Assembly (NCBI RefSeq): GCF_002916655.1
Contig: NZ_PPSM01000066.1
Coordinates: forward strand, 62,001-126,000
Direction of reading: 5' to 3'
Source: Novosphingobium sp. HII-3
GTDB taxonomy: Bacteria; Pseudomonadota; Alphaproteobacteria; Sphingomonadales; Sphingomonadaceae
Length of the DNA: 64,000 nt
In this document: positions 11,296 through 19,520 of the stretch, in pieces
Position numbering within the stretch: position 1 is the first letter of the stretch
Layout: the number at the start of each line of letters is the position of its first letter
Made by a program: the position numbers and the translations under genes
The notes under the pieces: model-generated
Told to the model about the DNA's origin: nothing
Database searches by the model: none
Seen by the model: the letters and a program-made list of their open reading frames with translations, nothing else

Positions 11296-12747
11296 ATGAC
11301 CGACGCACCCACACTCACGCTCTTCAACAGCCTGACCCGCAAGCTCGAGCCGTTCGTGCCTGTCCACCCGGGCGAGGCGCGTGTCTACACCTGCGGTCCG
11401 ACGGTCTACAACTACCCGCACATCGGCAACATGCGTGCCTACGTCTTCGCTGACGTGCTCGGCCGGACGCTGAGCTACAAGGGGTACCGGCTCACCCACG
11501 TGATCAACATCACCGATGTCGGCCATCTGACCGACGACGCCGACGCGGGCGAGGACAAGATGGAGAAGATGGCGCGCGCACAGGCGCAGTCCATCTGGGA
11601 TATCGCCGCGCATTATACGCAGGCGTACTGGGCCGATATCGCCGCCCTCAACATCCGCCAGCCCGCGAAGTGGTCGATCGCGACCGACTACGTCCCGCAG
11701 ATGATCGCCTTCGCGGAGAAGATCGCCGACCGGCACTGCTACGAACTGGAAAGCGGCCTCTACTTCGATGTCTCCACCGTGGCGGATTACGGCCGGCTTG
11801 CGCGTGCGGTGACGGAAGAGGGTGAGAGCCGGATCGACGCGGTCGAGGGCAAGCGCAACGCGGCCGACTTCGCCATCTGGCGCAAGACTCCGTCTGGTGA
11901 GAAGCGCCAGATGGAGTGGGATTCGCCCTGGGGCCGAGGGGCTCCGGGGTGGCATCTTGAATGCTCCGTCATGAGCGGTGACCTCCTGGGCTTCCCGTTC
12001 GACATTCACACCGGCGGCATCGATCATCGTGAGATCCATCATCCCAACGAGATTGCGCAGAACCAGGCATTCTGCTGCACCAACGGGCTCGACATACCGG
12101 CAAACTCCGGAGCCAAGGTGTGGATGCACAACAATTTTCTGGTTGAGCGATCCGGCAAGATGAGCAAGTCCTCGGGTGAATTCCTGCGGTTGCAACTGCT
12201 CATCGACAAGGGCTACCACCCGCTCGGCTATCGTATGATGTGCCTCCAGGCGCACTACCGAAGCGAGCTCGAGTTTTCATGGGAGGGGCTCGCCGCAGCT
12301 CTCGTGCGTCTCAAGCGCATGATCATGGCGGCCGAACGTCTCGCGGGCGTGGAGGCAGGCGATGCAGGACACCCCAAACTCGCTCCGATGCTGGAGGCGT
12401 TTGACACGGCTATCGGCGAAGACCTGAACACTGCCGTCGCGCTGACGGCGCTGGAAGATGCGCTGGCTGCCAAGAAGGTAGACGCTGGTGCCAAGCGCGC
12501 CGTCGTCGAACGCATGGATGCGGTGCTCGGTCTGGGCCTGTTCGCAACCAGCCGCACCACGTTGCGCCTGCGCCCGAAGGCGGCGGTGATCACCGAAGCG
12601 GAAATCGAGGATGTGCTGCTGCGGCGCAAGGATGCGCGGGCGCAGAAGGACTTCGCGACCTCCGATGCGCTGCGCGACGAACTTGCCGCCAAGGGGGTCG
12701 AAGTCATGGACGGCGATCCGCTCGGTTGGGAATGGAAGCTCGGTTGA
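11296..12747 (+). CDS. cysS: Cysteinyl-tRNA synthetase
   Basis: This class I synthetase (483 residues from the ATG at 11296) charges tRNA-Cys. It shows the zinc cysteine of YTCGPTVYNYPHIGNMRAY with the HIGH-type HIGN, the second zinc region near CSVMSGDLLGFPFDIHTGG, and the KMSKS loop as SGKMSKSSGEF. The anticodon-binding tail includes the DALRDELAAKGVEVMDG region typical of the family. An earlier ATG at 11275 would add seven residues; I prefer 11296 because conservation starts there. Confidence 0.96.
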   Translation: MTDAPTLTLFNSLTRKLEPFVPVHPGEARVYTCGPTVYNYPHIGNMRAYVFADVLGRTLSYKGYRLTHVINITDVGHLTDDADAGEDKMEKMARAQAQSIWDIAAHYTQAYWADIAALNIRQPAKWSIATDYVPQMIAFAEKIADRHCYELESGLYFDVSTVADYGRLARAVTEEGESRIDAVEGKRNAADFAIWRKTPSGEKRQMEWDSPWGRGAPGWHLECSVMSGDLLGFPFDIHTGGIDHREIHHPNEIAQNQAFCCTNGLDIPANSGAKVWMHNNFLVERSGKMSKSSGEFLRLQLLIDKGYHPLGYRMMCLQAHYRSELEFSWEGLAAALVRLKRMIMAAERLAGVEAGDAGHPKLAPMLEAFDTAIGEDLNTAVALTALEDALAAKKVDAGAKRAVVERMDAVLGLGLFATSRTTLRLRPKAAVITEAEIEDVLLRRKDARAQKDFATSDALRDELAAKGVEVMDGDPLGWEWKLG

Positions 12748-12917
12748 GCGTCGCCCGCGATTGCTGCCGGACTAGCTGTCCTTTTGCCGTGGTGATAATT
12801 TCTTCGGACGGGCTGGCGGAATCGTCAGAGACGAGGGCGATGTAACACGGGTATCCAGCCAGTCCGGCAAAAGCGGACGCCACAGCCCGCATCCGGTGCA
12901 GAGGGGATCAGAGGATC

Positions 12918-14591
12918 ATGGCTGAAGGTGACAAGCGCAAGGCATCGGATCTGTTCGTGGAATGCCTTGAGCAGGAAGGCGTCGAGTACATCTTCGGCGT
13001 TCCGGGTGAAGAAAACCTGGATTTCCTCGATTCCCTGTCGCGATCCAGGCAGATCAAGCTGATCCTCACCCGGCACGAGCAGGGTGCCGGTTTCATGGCG
13101 GCCACATATGGTCGTCATACCGGCAAGGCGGGGGTCTGCCTTTCCACGCTCGGGCCGGGCGCCACGAACTTCGTGACGGCCGCCGCCTACGCCACGCTCG
13201 GCGGCATGCCGATGCTGATGATCACCGGCCAGAAGCCGATCAAGAAGTCAAAGCAGGGGCGGTTTCAGATCCTCGACGTCGTGTCGATGATGCAACCGAT
13301 CACCAAGTATGCCCACCAGGTAGCCTCTTCCGACAACATTCCGAGCCGTGTGCGCGAAGCGTTCCGGATCGCCGAGGAAGAAAAGCCGGGTGCAACGCAC
13401 ATCGAGCTTCCTGAGGACATCGCCGACGAGCACACCGATTCTCGTCCGGTCCCCCGCTCCATCGTGCGGCGGCCAACTGCGGATGAGAAGTCGATCGCTC
13501 AGGCCGTGGAGGCTTTGCAGAACGCCCGGCGACCCCTGCTTGTCATCGGCGCCGGCGCAAACCGCAAGATGACCAGCAAGATGCTCGGCGAGTTCGTGGC
13601 GAAGACGGGCATTCCGTTTCTCACGACTCAGCTCGGCAAGGGCGTTATCGACGAGCGTCACCCGAAGTTTATCGGCTGCGCCGCGCTTTCGGCCGGTGAC
13701 TTTGTCCACCGCGCGATCGAAGATGCCGACTGCATCGTCAACATCGGTCATGACGTGATCGAGAAACCGCCGTTCTTCATGCACAACGACGGCACGCGGG
13801 ACAGCCGGGTCGTCATTCACGTGTCGACCAAGACGGCGGAAGTGGACCCGGTCTATTTCCCGCACATCGAGGTCATAGGCGATATCGCCAATGCCGTGTG
13901 GCAGATCAAGGAAGCCATCGCCCCCTCGCCGAAATGGAATTTCGAGGCGATGCTGCGGTATCGCGCGGCGGAAATCGCGCACACGGCGCGGCTTGCGGCA
14001 GACGAGCGCTTTCCGATCTTCCCGCCACACGCGGTTCAGCAGATCCGCGATTGTCTGCCGGACGATGCGATCGTCTGCCTCGACAACGGCATCTACAAGC
14101 TGTGGTTCGCGCGCGGCTACTGTGCGACGAAGCCGAACACGGTTCTTCTGGACAATGCGCTTGCCACGATGGGCGCCGGGCTTCCCTCCGCCATGGCCAG
14201 TGCGATGGTTTATCCCAACCGCAAGATCCTGGCCGTGTGTGGTGACGGTGGATTCATGATGAACAGCCAGGAACTCGAGACGGCGGTGCGCCTGGGCTTG
14301 AACCTGACGGTACTGATCCTCAACGACAATGCCTACGGCATGATCCGCTGGAAGCAGGCGAACATGGGTTTTGCGGATTTCGGGCTCTCCTACGGCAACC
14401 CTGATTTCGTCAAATATGCCCAGAGCTACGGCGCGAATGGATACCGGGTGGAAAGCGCGGCGCACCTGAAGGAGCTGCTTGCGCACTGCCGCGACACGCC
14501 CGGTGTCCACCTGATCGATTGCCCGGTGGACTACTCGGAAAACGACCTTATCCTGAATACGGAGATCAAGGAGCTTTCCCGGGCGCTGTAA
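12918..14591 (+). CDS. Thiamine diphosphate enzyme, acetolactate synthase large-subunit-like
   Basis: The 557-residue protein has the three-domain architecture of the acetohydroxyacid synthase/pyruvate oxidase family. The catalytic glutamate lies in TRHEQGAGFMAA near residue 53, and the ThDP motif begins GDGGFMMNSQELE near residue 442. The QPITKYA stretch and the overall look are closer to catabolic AlsS-type enzymes than to IlvB. No regulatory small subunit is adjacent, which fits a catabolic or stand-alone enzyme that would condense two pyruvates to 2-acetolactate. The start has a GGGGATCAGAGGATC leader. Confidence 0.8.
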   Translation: MAEGDKRKASDLFVECLEQEGVEYIFGVPGEENLDFLDSLSRSRQIKLILTRHEQGAGFMAATYGRHTGKAGVCLSTLGPGATNFVTAAAYATLGGMPMLMITGQKPIKKSKQGRFQILDVVSMMQPITKYAHQVASSDNIPSRVREAFRIAEEEKPGATHIELPEDIADEHTDSRPVPRSIVRRPTADEKSIAQAVEALQNARRPLLVIGAGANRKMTSKMLGEFVAKTGIPFLTTQLGKGVIDERHPKFIGCAALSAGDFVHRAIEDADCIVNIGHDVIEKPPFFMHNDGTRDSRVVIHVSTKTAEVDPVYFPHIEVIGDIANAVWQIKEAIAPSPKWNFEAMLRYRAAEIAHTARLAADERFPIFPPHAVQQIRDCLPDDAIVCLDNGIYKLWFARGYCATKPNTVLLDNALATMGAGLPSAMASAMVYPNRKILAVCGDGGFMMNSQELETAVRLGLNLTVLILNDNAYGMIRWKQANMGFADFGLSYGNPDFVKYAQSYGANGYRVESAAHLKELLAHCRDTPGVHLIDCPVDYSENDLILNTEIKELSRAL

Positions 14592-14593
14592 GG

Positions 14594-14623
14594 CCCCTCC
14601 GGTCGTTTGAAGGACAGGAGGGG
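14594..14623. terminator. Hairpin between convergent genes
   Basis: CCCCTCC (14594-14600-side arm) and GGAGGGG (14617-14623) form an inverted repeat with a 16-base loop, between the stop of the acetolactate-synthase-like gene and the end of the convergent small gene. No T-tract is present, so termination is only suggested. Confidence 0.35.
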
Positions 14624-14633
14624 ATGGCGTCAT

Positions 14634-14999
14634 TTAGCAGTCCTCGAGGAGCAGAAGTTCCACCTCGATCGCGAGGCGGGGTGGGGCCTGCCGATGTTCG
14701 ACCGCGACGACGGCGGCATCGGCGACAAGGTGGCGTGGTATGGTGAATTCGTGATCGGGCAGGGCGGCGATAAACGCCTCTCCACGCTCGATGGCTTCAC
14801 CTTCGAACACCAGAGCTATCGTGTGACGCGCGCCGGAGAAGGTGGCGCTGGCCCAGGGCCGTTCCGCCTGGTGCAGCAGCTCCGCTCCCGGTCCCGCCAG
14901 CCGAAGTACGTCGGACAGCAAACGCGCCCACGGTTCGTTCGTGGAATGCCGATGGCGAGTCGGGCGGCGGAATGTTTGCTGGAGCGGCTCAGCGGACAC
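14634..14999 (-). CDS. Conserved-looking hypothetical protein
   Basis: I do not recognise a named family. From the GTG at 14999 (VSAEPLQQTFRRPTRHRHS) the product is 121 residues, ending in an acidic/hydrophobic stretch (RLAIEVELLLLEDC). The GTG lies 11 bases inside the end of the upstream gene, suggesting translational coupling; an ATG at 15026 would overlap more. The fold looks mixed alpha/beta with no signal peptide or membrane segment. Its pairing with a small helix-turn-helix-like protein and a divergent S24 repressor suggests a shared regulatory unit. Confidence 0.6.
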   Translation of the reverse strand: MSAEPLQQTFRRPTRHRHSTNEPWARLLSDVLRLAGPGAELLHQAERPWASATFSGARHTIALVFEGEAIERGEAFIAALPDHEFTIPRHLVADAAVVAVEHRQAPPRLAIEVELLLLEDC

Positions 15000-15189
15000 G
15001 GGCGTTCTCCCTCGTCTGGGCGTCATAGGTGGCCATGAACTGCTGCACGCGCGCGGCGAGCTCCTCCCGGGGCGCGCGGCCGTTCCGCAGGTCGGCTACG
15101 AATCGCGGATCCTGCGCCGCCAGTCGGCCGAACTTCGTCCAAGGCATGTCGGTCTGGCGTAGGAAGCGCTCAATCTGGCGCAGTAGCAT
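14989..15189 (-). CDS. Small helix-turn-helix-like protein
   Basis: The 66-residue basic protein contains FLRQTDMPWTKFGRLAAQDP then RFVADLRNGR, which reads like a compact helix-turn-helix (turn around AAQDP, recognition helix FVADLRNG). It could be a small DNA-binding regulator, but no family is certain. It is the first gene of a two-gene minus-strand unit, overlaps the next gene by 11 bases, and diverges from the S24 repressor across a 98-base region holding two inverted repeats. Confidence 0.65.
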   Translation of the reverse strand: MLLRQIERFLRQTDMPWTKFGRLAAQDPRFVADLRNGRAPREELAARVQQFMATYDAQTRENARVR

Positions 15190-15201
15190 CCGGTCTTGTC
15201 C

Positions 15202-15215
15202 TTTCCTGTAGGATT
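15202..15215. promoter_or_regulatory. Candidate operator, imperfect inverted repeat
   Basis: TTTCCTG (15202-15208) and TAGGATT (15209-15215) are inverted half-sites related to the TAGGAAA arms of the perfect palindrome 45 bases away. It lies 13 bases upstream of the minus-strand gene start. Confidence 0.4.
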
Positions 15216-15219
15216 CTTC

Positions 15220-15249
15220 TTGCTGTTCCGCATTTGTTCCTCTTAAAAT
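15220..15249 (+). promoter_or_regulatory. Candidate promoter of the S24 repressor gene
   Basis: TTGCTG (15220-15225), an 18-base spacer and TAAAAT (15244-15249) are found upstream of the ATG at 15288. The predicted start would lie just before the 14-base palindrome. Confidence 0.4.
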
Positions 15250-15259
15250 CCAACATGTC

Positions 15260-15273
15260 TAGGAAATTTCCTA
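15260..15273. promoter_or_regulatory. Candidate operator, perfect 14-base palindrome
   Basis: TAGGAAATTTCCTA is perfectly self-complementary. It sits about 10 bases after the candidate -10 and 14 bases before the ATG of the S24 repressor, a typical place for autorepression. The target protein is inferred, not shown. Confidence 0.6.
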
Positions 15274-15287
15274 CGGGTGCGAATTCC

Positions 15288-15938
15288 ATGGTTTCGAACG
15301 ATGATGCCCGCGCGCGCTTGCTGGAACTTGCCGATCGCAGGCAGATCAGCCTGTCGAAGTTGTCGCTCATGCTCGGCAAGAACCCGAGTTATCTCCAGCA
15401 GTTCGTCAGAAAGGGGAGCCCGCGGAAGCTGGAAGAGGAGGATCGCGGCATGCTCGCGCGGTTCTTCGGCGTCGAGGAGGAGGAGCTCGGCCGTTCGAAG
15501 GAAAATTCCTACGGCGGGGACGGGCGCTCTGGCGGCGAATGGGTGCTTGTGCCGCGCCTCAGCATCGGCGCTTCGGCCGGACCCGGCGCGATGGCGAATG
15601 GAGAGCTTGTTTTCGATACGATGCGCTTTTCAGACCGCTGGCTGCGTTCACTCGGCCTGCAGCCCGGCAATCTCTCCACGATCGCGGTCAGAGGCGATTC
15701 GATGGAACCGACATTGCGTCATGGCGATGAAATACTTGTCGACCGCACGCTGCGGAGCCTGCGCGATGGCATCCATGTTTTGCGACTGGATGACACTCTG
15801 CTGGTGAAGCGCGTCGATACATCCCGGTCCGGAGTTCTGGTGCTCCTCAGCGACAACCCGGCCTATCCGCCTCTCGAATGCAACCTCAAGGATGTCGAAC
15901 TCGTCGGCCGCGTGGTGTGGAAGGGCGGTCCCATCTAG
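15288..15938 (+). CDS. S24-family LexA/CI-like repressor
   Basis: The protein (216 residues from the ATG at 15288) has an N-terminal helix-turn-helix (about residues 5-60, LLELADRRQISLSKLSLMLG) and a C-terminal S24 peptidase domain. The catalytic serine is in VRGDSMEPT near residue 137, and the general-base lysine is in LLVKRVD near residue 175, as in LexA, CI and UmuD. Members repress promoters as dimers and may self-cleave on RecA activation; that is not visible here. It is not LexA itself. In-frame upstream ATGs at 15234 and 15255 would run through the palindrome and are less likely starts. Confidence 0.85.
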   Translation: MVSNDDARARLLELADRRQISLSKLSLMLGKNPSYLQQFVRKGSPRKLEEEDRGMLARFFGVEEEELGRSKENSYGGDGRSGGEWVLVPRLSIGASAGPGAMANGELVFDTMRFSDRWLRSLGLQPGNLSTIAVRGDSMEPTLRHGDEILVDRTLRSLRDGIHVLRLDDTLLVKRVDTSRSGVLVLLSDNPAYPPLECNLKDVELVGRVVWKGGPI

Positions 15939-15988
15939 GCGGCTCTGGCCGGTTGCATTCCGGCGGCGCAGTCGCCATTCCCTCACGC

Positions 15989-16681
15989 ATGACGCAAGCC
16001 CCAGACCAGCCGCGCACGCCGCCCATGCGTGTGGCCATCATTCCCGTGACTCCCCTGCAGCAGAACTGCTCGCTCCTCTGGTGCACGGCCACGATGAAGG
16101 GCGCGCTCGTTGATCCGGGCGGGGACCTCGACAAGCTCAAGGGCGCTGTCGCGAAGGCCGGGGTAGCGCTGGAAAAGATCCTGATCACCCATGGCCATCT
16201 GGACCATTGCGGCCAGGCGGGTGTGCTCGCGCGGGAACTCGATATTCCGATCGAGGGGCCTCATGAAGAGGACCGCTTCTGGATCGCGCAGCTGAGCGAT
16301 GACGGTCCGCGCTGGAACATGGAGGCGCACACCTTTGAACCTGACCGTTGGCTGCAGGACGGGGACAAGGTTACCGTGGGAAATCTGGAGCTCGATGTGG
16401 TGCACTGTCCGGGCCATACACCGGGGCACGTTGTGTTCGTGCATGAGCCCAGCCGCTTCGCCATGGTGGGCGATGTTCTGTTCCAGAACGGTATCGGCCG
16501 CTGGGACTTCCCGCGCGGCAATCTGGACGACCTGCTCCATTCCATCACGCAGAAGCTCTGGCGGTGGGGCGACGATGTCACCTTCGTGCCGGGCCACGGG
16601 CCTGTAAGCACTTTCGGCCAGGAGCGGCGGACAAACCCCTATGTCAGCGATCAGGCGGTAAAGCAGCGTGCACCCGCCTGA
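15989..16681 (+). CDS. MBL-fold metallohydrolase (glyoxalase II-like)
   Basis: The product is 230 residues from the ATG at 15989, or 218 from the ATG at 16025 (MRVAIIPVTPLQQNCS), which is where similarity starts. The metal motif THGHLDHCGQ lies near residue 67, with a further histidine in HCPGHTPGH, the bridging aspartate in VGDVLFQNGIGRWD and the last histidine in PGHGP, so the binuclear site looks intact. This resembles the small YcbL-like branch of glyoxalase II proteins, which hydrolyse thioesters. The real substrate is unknown. Confidence 0.88.
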   Translation: MTQAPDQPRTPPMRVAIIPVTPLQQNCSLLWCTATMKGALVDPGGDLDKLKGAVAKAGVALEKILITHGHLDHCGQAGVLARELDIPIEGPHEEDRFWIAQLSDDGPRWNMEAHTFEPDRWLQDGDKVTVGNLELDVVHCPGHTPGHVVFVHEPSRFAMVGDVLFQNGIGRWDFPRGNLDDLLHSITQKLWRWGDDVTFVPGHGPVSTFGQERRTNPYVSDQAVKQRAPA

Positions 16682-16721
16682 GGTGGCGGTTGGCGACGGC
16701 GTATCCATCCCGAGTAACGGG

Positions 16722-16749
16722 TTGCAACTCGCGTCAAATCGGTTATAGG
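16722..16749 (+). promoter_or_regulatory. Candidate promoter of rpmF-plsX-fabH
   Basis: TTGCAA (16722-16727), a 16-base spacer and TATAGG (16744-16749) are followed by a GC-rich discriminator (CGCGCC). The predicted start is near 16756, about 77 bases before rpmF. Confidence 0.5.
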
Positions 16750-16762
16750 CGCGCCTTCGCAA

Positions 16763-16799
16763 GCCGCCGTGTCCCGAGACGGTCACCGGCGGCCTTTTT
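16763..16799 (+). terminator. Terminator-like hairpin in the rpmF leader (possible attenuator)
   Basis: GCCGCCG (16763-16769) pairs with CGGCGGC (16787-16793) around a loop that itself contains GTC/GAC, and CTTTTTG follows immediately. It lies downstream of the candidate promoter and 33 bases before the rpmF start, so it could attenuate rpmF, or end readthrough from the upstream gene. Confidence 0.55.
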
Positions 16800-16832
16800 G
16801 ACAGAAACGTATTTGCAGGAACAGGTGCCGAA

Positions 16833-17012
16833 ATGGCTGTCCCTAAAAGAAAGACGACTCCCTCCCGCCGGGGCATGCGCCGCAGCCATGACGCGCTGAA
16901 GGTCGATGCATTCCATGAATGTGGAAATTGCGGCGAACTGAAGCGTCCGCACAACCTGTGCACGTCCTGCGGCCACTACAACGGCCGTGAAATCGTTGCG
17001 GTTGAAGCCTAA
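16833..17012 (+). CDS. rpmF: Large ribosomal subunit protein bL32
   Basis: The 59-residue protein starts [20 protein letters not shown] and carries the four-cysteine zinc ribbon (CGNCGE, then CTSCGHY). This is the bL32 of the alphaproteobacterial, cysteine-containing type. It sits upstream of plsX, the classic rpmF-plsX-fabH arrangement linking ribosome and lipid synthesis. Confidence 0.98.
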   Translation: MAVPKRKTTPSRRGMRRSHDALKVDAFHECGNCGELKRPHNLCTSCGHYNGREIVAVEA

Positions 17013-17042
17013 GATACTCTGGCGAGTTTCGGAGAAAGCCCC

Positions 17043-18116
17043 ATGAGTTTGCCGCGTATCGCCATAGATGCGATGGGCGGCGACGAGGGCGTGCGCGTCA
17101 TGATCGAAGGCGCCGCGCTTGCGCGCCGTCAGCATGACCGTTTCAAGTTCCTGCTTGTGGGTGATGAGGCGCGGATCAAGGCTGCGCTCGAAAAGCATCC
17201 CAACCTGCGGGCAAGCTCCGAGATTCTTCATACCGAAGGCATCATCAGCGGCGAGGACAAGCCCAGCCAGGCTCTTCGTCGTGCCAAGGGTACGTCGATG
17301 GGGCGTGCCATCGAAGCTGTGAAGCTTGGGCATGCCGGGGCTGCCGTCAGTGGCGGCAACACCGGTGCGCTGATGGCTATTGCCAAGCTGACCCTTCGTA
17401 CGATGCCGGGCATCGATCGCCCTGCGCTGGCAGCTCTGCTGCCGACGCTGGGTGACAACGACGTCATCATGCTCGATCTTGGCGCGAATACTGAGTGCGA
17501 CAGCCGCAATCTCGTGCAATTCGCGATCATGGGCGCCGCTTATGCGCGAGTCGCCACCAGTCGCGATGAGCCGCGCGTTCGCCTTCTTAACATCGGTACG
17601 GAAGAGACCAAGGGGACGGAGGAACTGCGCGATGCAGCCGCTGTGCTCAAGGGAGCGGCCGAACACCTGTCCATGTCATTCGACGGCTTTACCGAGGCGG
17701 ACAAGATCTGCCGCGGCGATGTCGACGTTGTAGTGACCGATGGTTTTTCAGGAAACGTCGCCCTGAAGGCGGTGGAAGGCACGGCACGCTTTGTCGCCGA
17801 TCTGCTGCGCCGCGGCTTCACCAGCTCGCTCAGGTCGAAGATCGGGTTCCTGATCTCGCGACCCGCGACTGAGCTGCTCAAGCATCATCTTGACCCCAAC
17901 AACCACAACGGTGCCGTCTTTCTTGGGCTGAACGGTATCGTCGTGAAGAGCCACGGCAGCGCCAACGCTGCAGGCGTGGCCAATGCGGTGGCGGTTACCG
18001 CGCGGCTTCTGGAGGAAAACGTGACCGAGCGTATCTCTGCGGATCTCGCCCGTCTTGGCGGGTCGGCCTGGCGTATGCCGAAGGGCGTTCCCGGCGTCCA
18101 GGAAGAGCGCGCCTGA
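17043..18116 (+). CDS. plsX: Phosphate acyltransferase PlsX
   Basis: PlsX (357 residues) converts acyl-ACP to acyl-phosphate for PlsY in phospholipid synthesis. It begins [14 protein letters not shown] and carries the family segments [35 protein letters not shown] and [13 protein letters not shown]. It follows rpmF by 30 bases and overlaps fabH by one base (TGATG), so the two are probably coupled. Confidence 0.98.
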   Translation: MSLPRIAIDAMGGDEGVRVMIEGAALARRQHDRFKFLLVGDEARIKAALEKHPNLRASSEILHTEGIISGEDKPSQALRRAKGTSMGRAIEAVKLGHAGAAVSGGNTGALMAIAKLTLRTMPGIDRPALAALLPTLGDNDVIMLDLGANTECDSRNLVQFAIMGAAYARVATSRDEPRVRLLNIGTEETKGTEELRDAAAVLKGAAEHLSMSFDGFTEADKICRGDVDVVVTDGFSGNVALKAVEGTARFVADLLRRGFTSSLRSKIGFLISRPATELLKHHLDPNNHNGAVFLGLNGIVVKSHGSANAAGVANAVAVTARLLEENVTERISADLARLGGSAWRMPKGVPGVQEERA

Positions 18117-19087
18117 TGCTTCGGTCCGTTCTTCTCGGCACTGGGTCTGCGCTTCCGCGCACGGCCGTCAGCAACGCCCAGCTTGCAGAGCGAGTCGATA
18201 CCAGCGACGAGTGGATCGTCGAGCGGACCGGAATCTCGAATCGTCATGTGGCCGAGCCGGACGAGACGACATCCAGTCTGGCGACGGACGCCGGCCGGAG
18301 AGCGCTGGATGCCGCCGGCATCGATGCGTCCTCCATTGACCTGATCGTGCTTGCCACCGCGACCCCCGACCAGACGTTCCCCGCAAGCGCGACGATCGTG
18401 CAGAGCCGCCTGGGATGCCGTCCCGGCGGGATCGCCTTCGATGTGGCAGCGGTCTGCTCCGGCTTCCTCTATGCGGTGGGCGTGGCCGATTCGATGCTGC
18501 GGGCGGGAATGGCGAAGCGCGCGCTGGTCATCGGCTCTGAGACCTTCAGCCGTATCCTCGACTGGGAAGACCGCACGACCTGCGTCCTCTTCGGCGACGG
18601 AGCGGGCGCCGTCGTGCTTGAAGCGCAGGAGCAGGACGGCGACAGCCCGCGCGGTATCCTTTCGACCCGGCTGCATTCCGACGGTGCGCACAACCAGTTG
18701 CTCTACGTCGATGGCGGCCCTTCGACCACCGGGACCGTCGGCAAGCTTCGGATGAAGGGGCGGGAAGTCTTCCGCCATGCCGTAGTGAACCTGTCGGATG
18801 TTCTACGCGAAGTGGTTGAAGATGCAGGGATAACTGCCTCCGACATCGATTGGCTTGTGCCTCATCAGGCTAACGCGCGCATTCTGGAAGCCACGGCCAA
18901 GAAGCTCGATCTTCCGCGGGAGAAGGTCGTCATGACCGTCGGCCAGCACGCCAATACCTCTGCCGCTTCGGTGCCTCTTGCGCTGGATCAGGCGGTGCGT
19001 GACGGTCGGATCAAGCCGGGCGATCTCGTCATGCTAGAAGCTATGGGCGGCGGGTTCACCTGGGGTGCCAGCCTCATTCGGATCTGA
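18116..19087 (+). CDS. fabH: Beta-ketoacyl-ACP synthase III
   Basis: FabH (323 residues) condenses acetyl-CoA with malonyl-ACP to start fatty acid synthesis. The catalytic triad is visible: cysteine in [10 protein letters not shown] near residue 113, histidine in VPHQANARI near residue 250 and asparagine in [10 protein letters not shown] near residue 279. The N-terminal [12 protein letters not shown] and the C-terminal [12 protein letters not shown]-like end ([14 protein letters not shown]) are standard. It is transcribed with plsX. Confidence 0.98.
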   Translation: MLRSVLLGTGSALPRTAVSNAQLAERVDTSDEWIVERTGISNRHVAEPDETTSSLATDAGRRALDAAGIDASSIDLIVLATATPDQTFPASATIVQSRLGCRPGGIAFDVAAVCSGFLYAVGVADSMLRAGMAKRALVIGSETFSRILDWEDRTTCVLFGDGAGAVVLEAQEQDGDSPRGILSTRLHSDGAHNQLLYVDGGPSTTGTVGKLRMKGREVFRHAVVNLSDVLREVVEDAGITASDIDWLVPHQANARILEATAKKLDLPREKVVMTVGQHANTSAASVPLALDQAVRDGRIKPGDLVMLEAMGGGFTWGASLIRI

Positions 19088-19132
19088 CTTTCTGCAATAA
19101 CGGTCAAACTGCCTTCAATATTGGGCGTACCG

Positions 19133-19160
19133 TTGCTTTTCCCCGTGTTTGTAATATTAT
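19133..19160 (+). promoter_or_regulatory. Candidate promoter of ihfA
   Basis: TTGCTT (19133-19138), a 16-base spacer and TATTAT (19155-19160) lie in a locally AT-rich stretch, 35 bases before the ihfA ATG. Prediction by eye. Confidence 0.45.
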
Positions 19161-19195
19161 CGGGCTGTCGGCGCAGTATGGGGATGCGGGCTTTG

Positions 19196-19492
19196 ATGCG
19201 CTCTACGGATACTTTGACCAGGGCCGAAATCGCTGAGGCCATTCATCGCAAACTGGGCATATCGCGTGCCGAGTCTCTTGCAATGGTGGAATCGATCCTC
19301 CAGCACATGTGTACGGCTCTTGGCGATGGCGAGAACGTCAAGATTTCCGGCTTCGGCACGTTCCTTTTGCGGGACAAAGGTGAGCGGATCGGCCGTAATC
19401 CCAAGACCGGGGTTGAGGTACCGATCACGCCGCGCCGGGTCATGACGTTTCGCGCCAGTCAGATGCTGAAGGACCGTATCGCCGCGGAATGA
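19196..19492 (+). CDS. ihfA: Integration host factor subunit alpha
   Basis: From the ATG at 19196 the product has 98 residues, the normal length. It shows the HU/IHF fold with [15 protein letters not shown], the beta-arm segment [20 protein letters not shown] with the conserved RNP, and the tip [14 protein letters not shown] bends DNA as a heterodimer with IhfB, encoded elsewhere. The alpha assignment rests on similarity and on the fabH-ihfA-merR neighbourhood. The frame is open upstream to 19121, but that leader runs across the promoter. Confidence 0.93.
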   Translation: MRSTDTLTRAEIAEAIHRKLGISRAESLAMVESILQHMCTALGDGENVKISGFGTFLLRDKGERIGRNPKTGVEVPITPRRVMTFRASQMLKDRIAAE

Positions 19493-19520
19493 CGGTATCG
19501 TCCATTCTAAAGGGGCAGGT

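Noticed and set aside
12778-12878. Distant inverted repeat GTCCTTTTGCCG / CGGCAAAAG-CG-GAC before the acetolactate-synthase-like gene
   Set aside because: The arms are about 75 bases apart with a two-base bulge; too weak to call an operator or terminator.
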